Origin: Chromobotia macracanthus
Lineage: Eukaryota; Chordata; Actinopteri; Cypriniformes; Botiidae
Direction: 5' to 3'
Assembly: GCA_036877525.1 (NCBI GenBank)
Contig: JAZGTH010000020.1
Coordinates: 664,001-728,000 of the forward strand
Length of the DNA stretch: 64,000 nt
In this document: piece by piece, positions 29,462 through 42,667 of the stretch
How positions within the stretch are numbered: position 1 is the first letter of the stretch
How the letters are laid out: every line of letters starts with the position of its first letter
Program-made: the position numbers and the translations under genes
Notes under the pieces: generated by a model
Told to the model about the DNA's origin: nothing
What the model saw: only the letters and a program-made list of their open reading frames with translations
Databases searched by the model: none

Positions 29462-29694
29462 CACTGTAAAAAAAAACACTTTGCTGCCTTAATTGGTTAA
29501 GTTTAATCTTTATACAAGTAATGTCAACTTAATATTTTAAATCTTTAAAAACAGGTTAAGCAATTTTCCAACTATTTCTTTTTAAGTTACCTCAGCTCAA
29601 CACCAGTCAAGATTACAAAGAGTAAGTTGAAATTACTTGTGCAACCAAACTGATTAAACTTAAAAATTTAATGCCGCAAAGTTTTTTTACAGTG
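29462..29694. mobile_element. MITE-like non-autonomous DNA transposon, 233 bp
   Basis: The two ends are long imperfect inverted repeats. The left end starts CACTGTAAAAAAAAACACTT and the reverse complement of the right end starts CACTGTAAAAAAACTTTGCG. Similarity continues inward through GTTAAGTTTAATC and ACAAGTAATGTCAACTTA, so each arm is about 80 bp. There is no coding capacity. The target-site duplication is not obvious, so the superfamily is unassigned. Confidence 0.8.
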
Positions 29695-30371
29695 TGAATG
29701 TTTGGGATCTTGTTGCCTAGAAAAGGCACAATGAAGTCAGAGCTTTCATTCAACTCAAGACAGCAGTGACAGAAAAGAACACACCCTTCTTCTGTTCCTG
29801 CAGACAGACAGATGTTTCGGGCTCTGGGTGGATGACTTGACCAGCATGCATGACCCTCCGGTCTGACCTTTTTCTGTGTGGGCTTGACCTACAACAGCTC
29901 CCTTATATCATATGTAGGACACCCAGTGAGAAGAGATTGTCAATCAGGTTTCCAGTATCATAACCTCACATGAAAGGGACAAGAATCTGTTGGGGCAGTT
30001 CACAGACAAACACTGACCCCTGGTGACCACCGCATGTCCCATCAGGAGGACAGAACAGGAACTCATGAACATTGTACAGATGTGAGAGTTGTGAAGACAG
30101 ACTAACACTAGAATAGGTAGCTACCAAAACAAATTCAACTCATTCAACTAGTACATTACTTTTAGACTTACTATCTCCCCCCCAACATAGAGTGATAGTT
30201 CATCTAAAAGTAGTAAAACATCTACACGTTAAGTATAATATTTCTACTCAATCGACGCAGATCCGTAAATTAAAATGATTAATATGAGTGTGATTTATTG
30301 ACTATATAGAGCGTCTCTATCGGCTGCTTGAACAGTGACGTTTTAAAAGCCAGACCCAGCGGAGCCACATG

Positions 30372-30379
30372 TGACGTCA
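30372..30379. promoter_or_regulatory. Perfect CRE palindrome TGACGTCA
   Basis: TGACGTCA, flanked as GTGACGTCAC, is the full CREB/ATF site. It lies about 0.7 kb upstream of the CpG-rich block thought to start smad5. Use is inferred, not shown. Confidence 0.35.
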
Positions 30380-30667
30380 CCAGACCATAGTACAGCTTCA
30401 AGACGAGCCGGGCAAAACAGTGTTCAGGTGTATCCTTCCGCCTGTTTCACTCCCTGACAGTTTATGCACTGTGAACAAATTCTGCTGCTTGTTTTCCCGA
30501 CAATCATCACGCAAACACACACAGAACACAAAATAAATGTGGTGCCTTTAGCTGAAGAATTACATAACGACATATTTCATCAAATGCAACTATAAACCCA
30601 GAAAAAGGTCGTTTAACCACGAGTTCTGTGTCTGTATCTTCACGTATTCTTACGCACAGAGACAGTG

Positions 30668-30760
30668 TGAATGAATGAATGAATGAATGAATGGATGAAT
30701 GGATGAATGAATGGATGGATGAATGAATGAATGACTGAATGAATGGATGAATGGATTAAG
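30668..30760 (+). repeat. (GAAT/GGAT)n tetranucleotide microsatellite
   Basis: About 23 tandem tetramers of GAAT with interspersed GGAT. Confidence 0.95.
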
Positions 30761-31083
30761 ATGTGTAACATTTTCTCTGCCTGTTAAACACGACAGATAT
30801 AACCAGAGGTCTCCTGCAGACTAAAGTCCATGTCTCCAGTGTATATACTGTAAAGACTAAAGAGTAACACTTGCTGTGGCAAACCCCACTATTTATTTGA
30901 GAAGAATACAAAACAATGCAGTTTAATAGATTGTTAATAATTGTTTAATAGAAAACAATGCCGTAAATCATTTTACACAGTTCATCATTGATTTTGACCG
31001 TCATAAGGCTTCTCTGGTCTAACTGGGACGTGTTACTGTTATTAATTTTTTATCATATTATAGCCACTGTGGAGAATCCACAA

Positions 31084-31311
31084 TCATTGCAGGCCATCAA
31101 ACCACACAGAAAACTGCAGCACCTTCATCATCTCCAGTCCATGAGCTGTCAAACGGGCGGATGGATATGCGCCGAGGTGCTCCGCCTGCGGTCTGTGTGA
31201 CGCCGGCAGGGCTGCGGGAGAGAAGCAGACGGAGGAAGCGGCTTCACGTCCGTGTGTGAGTACAGGTGGGGACACGCTGCGGGACACGCTGCGGGACACG
31301 CTGCGGGACAG
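31084..31311 (+). promoter_or_regulatory. CpG-rich block, candidate smad5 promoter/first non-coding exon
   Basis: A local island of CpG (GGGCGGATGGATATGCGCCG, GTGTGACGCCGGCAGGGCTG) in an otherwise CpG-poor region. It ends in a consensus donor (GACAG|GTGAGC) at 31312. Its last 40 bp are three and a half copies of the 12-mer GGGACACGCTGC. The position, about 4 kb before the coding start, fits a smad5 5' UTR exon. Spliced mRNA would be needed to confirm it. Confidence 0.45.
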
Positions 31312-32788
31312 GTGAGCACTAACTAGTGATCACACACTAACCGATGAAACCGATCCAGTGCTCACTTGACCGGACTCAGCACTGCTGCTTTATTTGCCCT
31401 TGTTGTTTGGTGCCTCTTTAGTGTAAATAAGAGGAGGAAACATGGACGAAACGTGTGTGCATTGCACATGTATTAATATGTTTCTGCAGGTTACAGGCAG
31501 TTCTCTGGGGTGGAATAAAGCTGCGGGTTAACTTAATCACATACAAACCCGCTATGTAGCAACTCGGCTAGTTGTAAGTTGTACACAACGGAGAGAAAAA
31601 CGTCACCAGGACGATCACATTTGTTATGGATTGTGTGATTAAATACACGGTCGTGTTTGTGAAGTAATGTCGCTTTCAGCAGTGTCCGTGTCCTGATCTC
31701 AGCTCGGTGAGGTGGCGGCTGATGTCGCTTTAGCTGCAGTTTATTGCTCTGCTGTGTAAGATCTCACCCGTGCATTTACCTGAATGATGGTTTGTGTTTG
31801 AAGTTTCTTCACATTGTTGTGAGACGACTTTTCAGTACTCTCCACTACACTGATGCCCTGAGATGTAAACCTCCAGACAGCCGGCAGATCTCCGCTTCTC
31901 CACTGACTGCCATCCTCTGGGTGTGAGGCTGAAGTTTCCGTCTCTTCGTGATTTAATCTGCGCAGACATTCATTGAGATTTTCTCAAGGCGAGCTGTTAT
32001 CATCAGGGATGGAGGTGTTGAAGATCAGATGGTTTCATCTTCTTTTGGGGTTTATTTGAATATCACTTGTGCTCTGAGACTGTTCATCTAATCTGTGTTT
32101 GTGAAGTGTTTCCTGACCTTCAGGCAGATGGTTTTGAGAGATGTTGCACATTTGAAATGAAACTAGATTCTCACGAGTATTATAATGTCATCACTTTGTA
32201 GAAAGTGCTCTTGAAAGCCATCATCGTATTTTTTGGCCTTGGCTGAGGGGGTTTAGATACACTGTCTGCCTGTAACATGTTATCAGAGATGGACTTCATT
32301 TATAGAGTAACGTCTCTGTGTTACTGACCTGTAAAACTCTTTCTAGTAACACAGAAATATACAGTGTGATATATGTACGTGTTATAACACGTTCCTTGTT
32401 ATTCATGTTACATTATTTCAACGTGCAGCTCTCGTTGGTGTTGAATATGTGTATGATTATCTGTTTGTGGATGTTGGCTCACTTTTGTAAGTTGTCTTCA
32501 TGGTGGAGCAGTGCTGTTTTACATCAAGTTAAAATGGAATAAAGAAGTGTTTTCTTTCTGAAGTGTCAGTTTGTTTCCATTGAGTTTATCTGCCAACATA
32601 CAACATGGATGTTCATATGAGCACACAGAGCTGTTGTCAATATCACAGAGTTATGATGTGATATTGATTAAAAAGGATATCTAATACATGAAAGACATAT
32701 ACTGTCTTATTCTCTGAGTTCTTTCTCACATTCAAGCCAGTAAGATCAGTGCTGTTGTAACTGTTTCATGTGCAGCAGGTAGAGGGGT

Positions 32789-33570
<782 letters not shown>

Positions 33571-35320
33571 GTGATGTAAGGCTCCAGGGATGAAGAGACT
33601 GGATGGTGTCAGGCAGTTAAACAGCCCCTCTGAGAGACTGCATCTGTGTTCAGATGGGTGTGTTGGGCTCCTCCTTTACTTAGAAAAACATCAATTCTCT
33701 TGTTTTGTGTTTGTTCATATGTAAGAACATTTTATTCAGTGTTTACGTAACACTTCTCTGTTAGCTCTGTTAGTGTCAAATGCAGATCCATAATGATTTA
33801 GAATGCATAATTTCACAAACGACAAAAGTAGCCTAAAAAGCCACATTTTGTGAGGGTCATGTTGTGGTGTGGCGTGTTAATGTTATTTGTATTCGAATGA
33901 AGCACATCATCTCACATCAAACAGTTTGTCTTTTAAAGCAAAATGTCTTCCAGGCTTCCTGGAGCAGGAGGCGTTTATGACTCCTGCAGAAATCAATAGC
34001 TGTAATGCTTTCTGTGCGTCTCATTCTCCAGTGGAGCTGCTGAGTGTAGAGGCAGGATGGAGAGGGAACAGGGCATAAGTAGCTTCACTAGTATTGAACC
34101 TGGAACATTACTTTGCAACATTTGACTCATTTTTCAGATAAACTGATGAACTAGGTTTGTACTTCTGTTTGAAGACATGACAAATACATGCTGGTAATGT
34201 GAGGGCTCATCTGATTGTTTGTGCTTCTGTTGTATACATCTGAATGTAAACAGTGCTAGAACAATATAATAATAATGTGACGTGAGAGATGATTCCCTGC
34301 TTTACCACTGCATGGTACCCACCTGTCAGCCATTCCGAATTCATAAATTCTGGTTACTGATCCAATATTCTCATTTAAACAGAGGACAGTAAATTACTGA
34401 TGGTACAAACAGCATTGCTCATGATGGCTATTGGAGTGTTTTGAGAAGCAAAACTTTTGTCCTGAGCTCTGAGATTCAGCAGCTGATGGGGTGTGGATTC
34501 AGGAAGAGGCTCTCAGAGATCTGATGTTCTTCCTGCCTGGTTACATACATCATTTTCAGCAGCTGTGCTCTGCTCTGCTCACTCTCGCTCTGGGTGGAGC
34601 TGCAGGCACTGCTGCTTACAGATCCAACACAATCCATTGTAGTTCACATCACACACGACTGATGGGTCCATCCTAACAGTTATCTGCAGGACTTCAGATG
34701 AGCAGGTGTGTGGTTGTTATAGCAGTGAAAGGGAGGTTGCTTTTTATGAGAATCCTGTCATCTGTTTAGGATCTCTGTGTTTGTGGTTACATGAAAGAAG
34801 TGGTTCTGCTTAAACTTGTTTTGCTGAGATTACAGGCTGATTTTAACTGTGAAGAGCACAGAAAAACTGCTGGGTAATTTGTCCCCATATTATGTCTTCT
34901 GTCATAATGTGTCCTGTTTCTCTTTTCAAGATGTTAGGTTAAAATGTGTATGAAAGTGTATATCTTGGGTCTTTTACCTTGTAGCTTGTAAGTTTCTCAC
35001 CATTTTAATCACTTTTTGCATTCAGTAGATCATTTTCAGTCGAAAAATGAAAAATTAATTTGATTTGCAAATTTGTGTCTCTGTTGTTGTTGCAGGTGTT
35101 TCTTGTTGAAGTCTCAACCTTTGACCACAGCTCTGTCTGACATGGATTAGTCTCCACAGTCTAATAACTGTGTAATTGATATTTTCAGTTCCTAACATCA
35201 CCTCACTCCCTAAGTTGAGTATTTGTGACCAGTCCCCCCTCTGGCTTCACTGCAGGTCTTCCTGAGCACCAGCAGCTGCGTCCTGACACTACATCCTGTC
35301 CTTGGCAGGCTCTCTGCTCC

Positions 35321-35322
<2 letters not shown>

Positions 35323-35350
<28 letters not shown>
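35323..35350 (+). repeat. (AC)14 microsatellite
   Basis: Perfect AC dinucleotide run 55 bp upstream of the smad5 start codon, inside the probable 5' UTR. Confidence 0.95.
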
Positions 35351-35351
<1 letters not shown>

Positions 35352-35404
35352 CCTCTTCCTGACACACTGCAGGACACGAGCACTTTCTGGTGCAACCCAG
35401 CACT

Positions 35405-38400
35405 ATGACCTCCATGTCCAGCCTGTTCTCCTTCACCAGCCCGGCTGTGAAGCGCCTGCTGGGCTGGAAGCAGGGCGACGAGGAGGAAAAATGGGCAGAA
35501 AAGGCTGTGGATGCACTGGTGAAGAAACTGAAGAAGAAGAAAGGTGCCATGGAGGACTTAGAGAAGGCCCTGAGCAGCCCTGGACAGCCCAGTAAATGTG
35601 TGACTATCCCCCGCTCGCTAGACGGACGGCTGCAGGTGTCCCACAGGAAGGGTTTACCTCATGTCATATACTGCCGCGTGTGGCGCTGGCCCGACTTGCA
35701 ATCCCATCACGAGCTCAAACCCCTGGAGGTGTGCGAGTATCCGTTCGGCTCTAAACAAAAAGATGTGTGCATCAACCCCTATCACTACAAACGTGTGGAG
35801 AGTCCAGGTGAGTCCTACTGATGTTTGTGTTTCTTCTCATCAGAAGAGTTTGTCGCCATCAGGAGTCACAATGAGGGATGTAGTTACTGTTCATTAATGT
35901 ATTAATGTATAATGTAGTCACTGTATTAAATATTTTAAAACCCATTTGACCAGTCAAGCATTGTGATTAAACTTCACTGAAAGCAGACAAAAAAGACAGC
36001 AGTCAGTTAGCAAGCATTTATATATATTTATTTCCCCTGTGAGAATATTTGACTGGCATTTTTCATTTCAGACTTTGTTGATGATCATATATCTCCAGAG
36101 GTTTTCTGATCTCTGTCGCCCTCTGCTCACAGTGAGATGAGTTCTGCCTTAGTTGTTATCTTAGTGTCAGAGCCAGCCAATCAGTGCTCGACTGTCAGTG
36201 GTCATTTGTTGTTGTTTATGCCAGAAATATGTAAATGACTGTGAGAATAGTCAGTTTACATATTGAAAATATGACTGTTTTCTCTCAGTACTTCCTCCAG
36301 TTTTGGTACCGCGTCACAGTGAGTTCAACCCTCAGCACAGCCTGCTGGTGCAGTTCCGAAACCTGAGTCACAATGAACCGCACATGCCGCACAATGCCAC
36401 CTTCCCAGAGTCCTTCCACCAGCACAGTGGAGGAAACTCCTTGCCCATCTCTCCAAACTCACCCTACCCTCCGTCTCCTGCCAGCAGCGGCACCTACCCC
36501 AACTCCCCTGCCAGTTCTGGGCCATCCAGCCCCTTCCAGCTCCCAGGTATATGTTTGTCACATATGTTTCTGTATGTAGAGAACTGTAGAGTTGTGCCCT
36601 GATTAAATGTTTGGAAGACACTGAATTATTTTGATCTCAGTGGTGTAAAATCCTGAGATATGATGGTGAGTTGTGCAGTGTGGATGTAAACAATGGAAAT
36701 GCCAGCTAAGCAGCACAGCTCAGTGCCTTCAGCTCACTGATGCCCATCACTTGCTGTCTCTGCTGTATCTGAGGGATTCGCTGATGTTTGCATTCATAGG
36801 CTGGCTGCAGTCAGGCAGAAGGACAGCTGATGTCTGATAGTGGTGTGGCTTAACACTAAAGCTGGTTTTATTTATCACAGTATCAGCTTCACTTCAACAT
36901 TTCCCAACCGTCATATATCTACACGGGATCAAGAAAATACTCTTACTAATGTTAATTAGAAATACTCCTGAATGTCGTTTTCTGGGATCATTTGGGTATT
37001 TGATGTATTTGGGAAGTTGGACATTGAAAGGTTTAAAAAAATGAAGCAGCTTCTTGTAAAGACACATGCCAGATTGAAGAGAATCACAGTGAAAGCCCGT
37101 TTATTTGCTGCCGGTCTTCTCGCCTCACCACTATTGCTGTCGTTCTCTCTCTCTCCCCCCCCTCTCTGTGATGTCTCTTGGCCAGCTGACACCCCTCCTC
37201 CTGCCTACATGCCTCCAGATGAGCAGGTGGGCCAGGACAGCTCTCAGTCTATGGACACTGGCAGCAGCATGGTGCGTCAGAACCTATCTGGAGCTGGTAT
37301 GAAACTCTTTATGTCCACTCAAAAACACACAGAGAAAGACCTTCATGAGCCCCTCAGAGCTTCACCACACAACTGATCTTAACATCCCCTGGGAACAGTA
37401 GCAATTTTTAAACATGATCTTAAAATACATTAGTGTCATTGTTTTTTCTCAAGATGCACACCTGTAATGTTTTAATTTACAGCACAAATGCTAATTAAAT
37501 GTCCTAATTTAACTAAGCTCCTGGTTTAATCTAAGCAAGTCTGTGAGCGCAGGTCATTATGTTTTATCTGGCTGATGTTTCTGAAACACTATTGAAACAA
37601 CAGATTGGTTGATCTCAAGGTTGTGTTTTTCTTCTCGGCTCTCAGATGTGCAGCCAGTGGAGTATAAGGAGCCCAGCCACTGGTGCTCTATTGTGTACTA
37701 TGAGCTGAATAATCGTGTGGGAGAGGCTTACCAGGCCTCCTCCACCAGTGTGCTGGTTGATGGCTTCACTGACCCATCCAACAACAAGAACCGTTTCTGC
37801 CTGGGGCTGCTCTCCAACGTTAATCGCAACTCCACTATTGAAAACACTCGCCGCCATATTGGCAAAGGTATGCACGTTGTTCGTATTCACAGAGTTTTTT
37901 TCCCTCTCTGTTTCTGCTTAAAAGCAAACTGCATTGTTTAATTCACTCATAATTTCAACTATCATGATGATGGAAACAGCAACAGACAGTAGTGTTATTA
38001 TTAGAGTATGAGTGACCCGCCGTAATGAGAACTGCTCATCTCCACACCTAAACACACACGTGCCAAACCAGAGTGTCTGTTTGCTTACAGTAACTGTGGA
38101 TGAAGTACCTTCATAGCTCATACCTGTAAAAAGATTAATTTTTCCAATCCTGTAGAAATCTGCCCTGTTCATTTAGCAGAGGGTTTCTGTAAACTTCCTC
38201 CCTCATTCAGTGGAGTTTCTACTGTAAAGTACACTTACAGTAAGTGCTTCAGTAACTGCTGTATTTAATCTTTCAGGTGTCCACCTGTATTACGTTGGGG
38301 GTGAAGTGTATGCAGAGTGTCTGAGTGACACCAGCATCTTCGTTCAGAGCCGGAACTGCAACTATCATCACGGTTTCCACTCCACAACTGTCTGCAAAAT

Positions 38401-38827
38401 CCCCAGTGGCTGCAGCCTGAAGATCTTCAACAACCAAGAATTTGCTCAGCTGCTTGCTCAGTCTGTCAACCATGGTTTTGAGGCCGTCTATGAGCTTACC
38501 AAGATGTGCACCATTCGCATGAGCTTCGTAAAGGTAAGACAGTTGCTATGATGCAGGGAAAACCGTATGATTAGTTTAATAAAGGGTTCAGGTATCCATT
38601 TTAATAGCTCCATCTTTTTTTGTGTAACTGTTTGTCCTGTAATGTATACATTAAACCTATAACTGAATTTTTACCTGTTTTAGGGCTGGGGGGCTGAGTA
38701 TCACAGACAAGACGTCACAAGCACCCCATGCTGGATAGAAGTTCATCTGCATGGTCCCCTCCAGTGGCTGGATAAAGTTCTAACACAGATGGGTTCACCT
38801 CTGAACCCCATCTCATCTGTCTCGTAA
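35405..38827 (+). CDS. smad5: SMAD family member 5, BMP receptor-regulated SMAD
   Basis: Receptor-regulated transcription factor of BMP signalling. It is phosphorylated by type I receptors, pairs with SMAD4 and enters the nucleus. Exons: 35405-35807, 36289-36546, 37186-37296, 37646-37867, 38277-38533, 38684-38827. They total 1395 nt (464 aa), close to human SMAD5 (465). The MH1 domain covers the first exon (MTSMSSLFSFTSPAVKRLLG; DNA-binding hairpin SLDGRLQVSHRKG; NPYHYKRVESP). The linker has repeated S/T-P sites (SPNSPYPPSPASS) and a PPAYMPP motif of the type bound by WW-domain E3 ligases. The MH2 domain runs from HWCSIVYYELNNRVGE to the C-terminal phospho-motif SSVS. MTSM at the N-terminus and the neighbouring tgfbi favour SMAD5 over SMAD1/9. 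The upstream in-frame Met (MQPST) is less likely, as MTSM aligns with the family start. Confidence 0.97.
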
Positions 38828-39281
38828 TGATGAGTTTTTTGAGCATTTGTTTCTTCACTTGACAGAAAAGTAGTTCTTTGGGCTGAGCTCTTTACACTGT
38901 CTGCAGAGGGATTACTGAGCACTGAAGCAGTCACAAGCAGAGGAGTGAATGAGGCTACAAGCACATCTAGCAGAGGAAAATTCTAGGCAGTGACACAATG
39001 GACTAACTTATCGCCTTCATTTGTTTTTTCATACGTTTTTAATGATGCTTCTATCATTTCCTCTAACTGTAGGTAATTAGTAGAAATGCTTTCATGTATC
39101 TCTACTTCACTGTACACAGATGAAAATGACGATTTCTATGAGAACCTTTTTAATTGCTCTGTTATCTAATCCCTGTTACTCACAAGACACATTTTGCTTT
39201 ATATTTTACTGTTTGAATCACAAATGTTTCCTTTTTATAGCTTCTGTTGTCTGAAGGCAGAACACACAGTTACTGCTTCTA

Positions 39282-39287
39282 AATAAA
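39282..39287 (+). other. Candidate smad5 poly(A) signal (AATAAA)
   Basis: AATAAA followed by a T-rich stretch (GGTTTTTTATC), 455 bp past the stop codon. This gives a 3' UTR of about 0.48 kb. Confidence 0.55.
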
Positions 39288-39699
39288 GGTTTTTTATCTT
39301 CATGGCTATTTGACAGGTTTTTCTTTTTAAGCAGTGATGTTACAGTGAAGTGTACAGCTGTGTGGCCTGCAGTATGTTTTCACCGGGAGTCAGTGGAGGT
39401 CATTTCTATTTCGAGTTAAAACATTGTGTTTGGACGTCAGTGTTTGGATTAATATTTAAGTCATCTCACAGACACTCGTCTGAAGCTTTTCCACAGTAAG
39501 GGTGACTAGAGGGCTGTACTTATCAACATATTTCATTTATAGTTTCATACTACTGAACTGTACCTGGTTTCATTTGTATTTGCGTTAGTCAGTGTTACAG
39601 GTGAGACCAGCGGGCTGCACACCCTCACAAAGATGCACCATGGTAACCATAGTTACCGTGTATTAAAATAACACCATTACTACAGTTTGTTGCTGTAAC

Positions 39700-39960
39700 A
39701 TTGTACAAAAAGGTCCCATATTTGTTAATGTTAGTTAGTTAACATGAACAAACAATGAACAATACTTCTACACCATTTATATCTTAGTTTATTTTAACAT
39801 TCACATTTTTAAAAGCTGTAGCTGATAACATCAGTTTCCCGATACATGCGTTAGTATTAACTAACATTAAAGAATAAAAAAGGCTGAAAATATGATGTTA
39901 ATTGTTAGTTCCTGTTCATAAATGCACTGATGAACGACTGGAACCGTATCCGTTATTGTT
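39700..39960. mobile_element. Degenerate non-autonomous DNA element of cypriniform type
   Basis: Blocks such as TGTTAATGTTAGTTAGTTAA, AACAAACAATGAACAATACT and GTTAGTATTAACTAACATTA resemble an abundant fish element made of TTAGTTAA/TTAACTAA arms. The copy is old and its ends are unclear. Recognition is from memory. Confidence 0.45.
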
Positions 39961-40194
39961 ACTATAAAATGATGATGCATGTACATGGTGTTTTTTCAAT
40001 GTCTGTAATGCTTTAATCATGTTACCACAACAACAACTAGTAAAAACTGGTTATCGAGGTAAAGCAGATCATCGTTAAACTGGCTGCAACACAAACTGCA
40101 CCGCAGCGTGGCGCTTCCGGGCTTTTATTTTGAAACTGCAGCGGTAACCATGGTGATGTGTTGAGTGCGGAAGACTGTATGTAAACACGACTGA

Positions 40195-40611
40195 ACATCT
40201 GCGCAACATCTGCTCAACATCTGCTCAACATCTGCGCAACATCTGCGCGACATCTGCGCGACATCTGCGCAACATCTGCTCAACATCTGCGCAACATCTG
40301 CTCAACATCTGCGCAACATCTGCGCAACATCTGCTCAACATCTGCGCAACATCTGCGCGACATCTGCTCGACATCTGCGCAACATCTGCGCGACATCTGC
40401 TCGACATCTGCGCAACATCTGCGCGACATCTGCTCGACATCTGCTCGACATCTGCACAACATCTGCACAACATCTGCTCGACATCTGCGCGACATCTGCA
40501 CAACATCTGCTCGACATCTGCTCGACATCTGCGCGACATCTGCACGACATCTGCGCGACATCTGCACAACATCTGCTCGACATCTGCGCGACATCTGCGC
40601 GACATCTGCAG
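40195..40611 (+). repeat. 11-bp minisatellite, unit ACATCTGCGCA and variants
   Basis: About 38 head-to-tail 11-mers, ACATCTGC followed by a variable triplet (GCA, TCA, GCG, TCG, ACA, ACG). Because 11 is not a multiple of 3 and no unit register makes a stop on the minus strand, three overlapping frames of over 100 codons (RRCRADVEQM-type peptide) stay open. These are not genes. Confidence 0.97.
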
Positions 40612-41013
40612 CTGTAGGTAAGACACAAGTGCGTCGTCATGTCGTGGAGGCTGTAGCTGTAGCTAATCGACCAGCGGGACCTGGTGAGACAAATATTACA
40701 TTTATAATTCATTCACATACATAATTTGTCTATAAATTCTATCATTTATAAATCTGAAATATACAAAAGTATGATTTTTTTTTACAGTAATAGTATTACA
40801 GTAGAGTAATATATTCCTGTAAACCTTGAACTTACTAGCAGGTAGAAAATAATGGTTAATAGTTTAGATTTACCTAGAGCCTATTAGCTGTTTATTGGTT
40901 CCCAAATTTTTCTATATTTAAAACACAGGAACAAAAACTGGCAGTTTACTGGTCATTTATTTTGTAGTAATTTGAGTATTAATGAAATGTCTGGTTGTCC
41001 TGCCATGTCACAG

Positions 41014-42667
41014 TTATCCAGATGCCACTGCTGAGGATTTGCAGGCCACTGATAATGTGTGTATCATCTGTCGAGAAGAGATGGTGACCGGAGCCAAGAA
41101 ACTTCCCTGCAACCACATCTTTCACTCCAGGTTCATGTCCACTGTTAACAAACACAATCAGACCGTTCTTCAGTCCGTTCCCTGGTGCTCCTCCACAGGC
41201 TGGTGCGGGTGGAACACAGACACCAGGAGCAGGTGAGAACCTTTAGTTCCTGATTCACTCCACCCTTCCTATCAGCCCCCTGGCTGCCGATGCCGCCACC
41301 TCCACCCTTCAGTATGTGTCATAGTGATCCAAACGCATTACATGTTCACACAACCTTTAAACATGCTGTAAGTGACATGTAGATTAAACTTCACACATCA
41401 TGTCCCCACAACCTGAAGTAAGGCAAAAAAAGGACTGGGGGAGTGGTCTTCCCCTTTTAGCCAATCAGAAAACACTCTGCATTGTATGTGTTAGAGTGCA
41501 CTTTCGTCAGATTAGATAACTGTCTTTGGAAGGCAGGGAATTGGAGAGTGGGCATGTGGTTATGAGCTATGAGGGCAGTTTATTGTAGTTGTTAATTATT
41601 GTAGTTGGTAAATTAGTCTAGACAAATTTAGCAAAATGGCTAGTCACAACAAAAAACAACATTATTTTGTACTAATTCTGTAGAAGTGCAGTATTGATGT
41701 TTACAGTATTGCCTTGTGTCTTGTCATCTTGCAGGTCAGATATAGAATACTGAACCCCTGAGTAGTCTTTGACTTTCTCTTCTGCTGTCTTGATGTTTGT
41801 TAGTGTCTTCCATGCCACCTCCACCATCAGCTTGGTCTGGTATGACAGAAGCAGAGCTCAGAGAACTGGAGCAGGAGGGCAGGCGAGGGCTGGAGGCCAG
41901 ACGGCAGTGTCTTCAGAACATCCACACACTGCTGGACGCGGCCATGCTCAACATTCATCATTACCTCAGCACAGTGGCTACATTAAGGCCTGCAAACATC
42001 ACTTAAAAAGTCTGAATACAAGTGGCACATTGAGTTTCTACCTCTGAAATTTATTTTTTCTGTCCAACTTTCTGTTCAGTCCTCCTAGATCAGAAACTAA
42101 CACTGGTGAAGCAAGTGCGTCAGTGGACAAGGAGTCTGCAGGCAAAACTGAAATCTTCAGTCAGGAGAATGAAACCTGTGAGTAGAACAATGACTGAGCT
42201 GCTGCTGTCTAACAAAACAGGGAAAATGAGGGTTGGGTGCATTCACCATTAAATTCCAGCTGAAGTCAAATGAAGAAACTCATAAAGTGTGTTAAGAATT
42301 AATAATGTTTGGTGTTTAATTGTTCTTACAATATTTAAGTTAGAGAAATATTTAATCATAATTTTGTCAAAATGTATTGCACTAATGCAATTCCTATGTT
42401 AATTGGCTTGAATTTCTGAAGTGTGCTGGTCAATTCAATTCAAATTGCAGTTTATGAGCTAATAATCTTAACACATTGCTTTTTCTCTTGTTCATAGCTG
42501 GATCTGTAAATGGAACTACTGGCTTTTCTCAGCCTGACTCGACCACAGGAGGGGACAAACACAGGAAAGATGAAGACTGTGGTGAAGACGACGAAGAGCC
42601 GAATGCTGCTGAGCTGAGACGGCGTCGCCTCCGTAAGCTGGAGACCGCGCAGACTCCTGACCACTGA
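41014..42667 (+). pseudogene. syvn1: 5'-truncated synoviolin (HRD1 E3 ubiquitin ligase) fragment
   Basis: SYVN1 is the ER-membrane RING-H2 ligase of ERAD. Only the C-terminal half is here. 41014-41130 encodes YPDATAEDLQATDNVCIICR, then EEMVTGAKKLPCNHIFHS: Zn ligands C-x2-C, C-N-H and H are present. The exon carrying the other ligands (the CLRSWF...CPTC part) is absent; the 31 bp after 41130 is too short for an intron. Proline-rich exon pieces follow (PFPGAPPQAGAGGTQTPGAG at about 41174-41233; PWLPMPPPPPFS, donor degraded, at about 41275-41312). Next is the coil GMTEAELRELEQEGRRGLEA with NIHTLLDAAMLNIHHYL (about 41805-41985), running into a stop without a donor. Two phase-compatible last exons (about 42082-42171, 42498-42667) end DEEPNAAELRRRRLRKLE. 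No exon for the multi-pass membrane domain lies upstream. This is a non-processed relic or partial duplicate; an intact copy is expected elsewhere. Confidence 0.8.

Larger units (their letters stand above)
28045..31083. other. Intergenic region between tgfbi and smad5
   Basis: No coding sequence recognised. It contains a MITE (29462-29694), a perfect CRE octamer (30372) and a GAAT/GGAT microsatellite (30668-30760), listed separately. Confidence 0.5.
38828..41013. other. smad5 3' UTR and intergenic DNA
   Basis: It contains the smad5 3' end, a diverged DNA-transposon remnant (39700-39960) and an 11-bp minisatellite (40195-40611). No exons for the missing multi-pass membrane part of syvn1 were found here. 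Confidence 0.5.

Noticed and set aside
40195..40611. Regularly spaced short repeats considered as a CRISPR array
   Set aside because: Units are contiguous with no unique spacers, and the genome is eukaryotic.
40225..40712. Three overlapping minus-strand frames with RRCRADVEQM repeats
   Set aside because: An 11-bp unit without stops keeps all three frames open; not evidence of a repeat protein.
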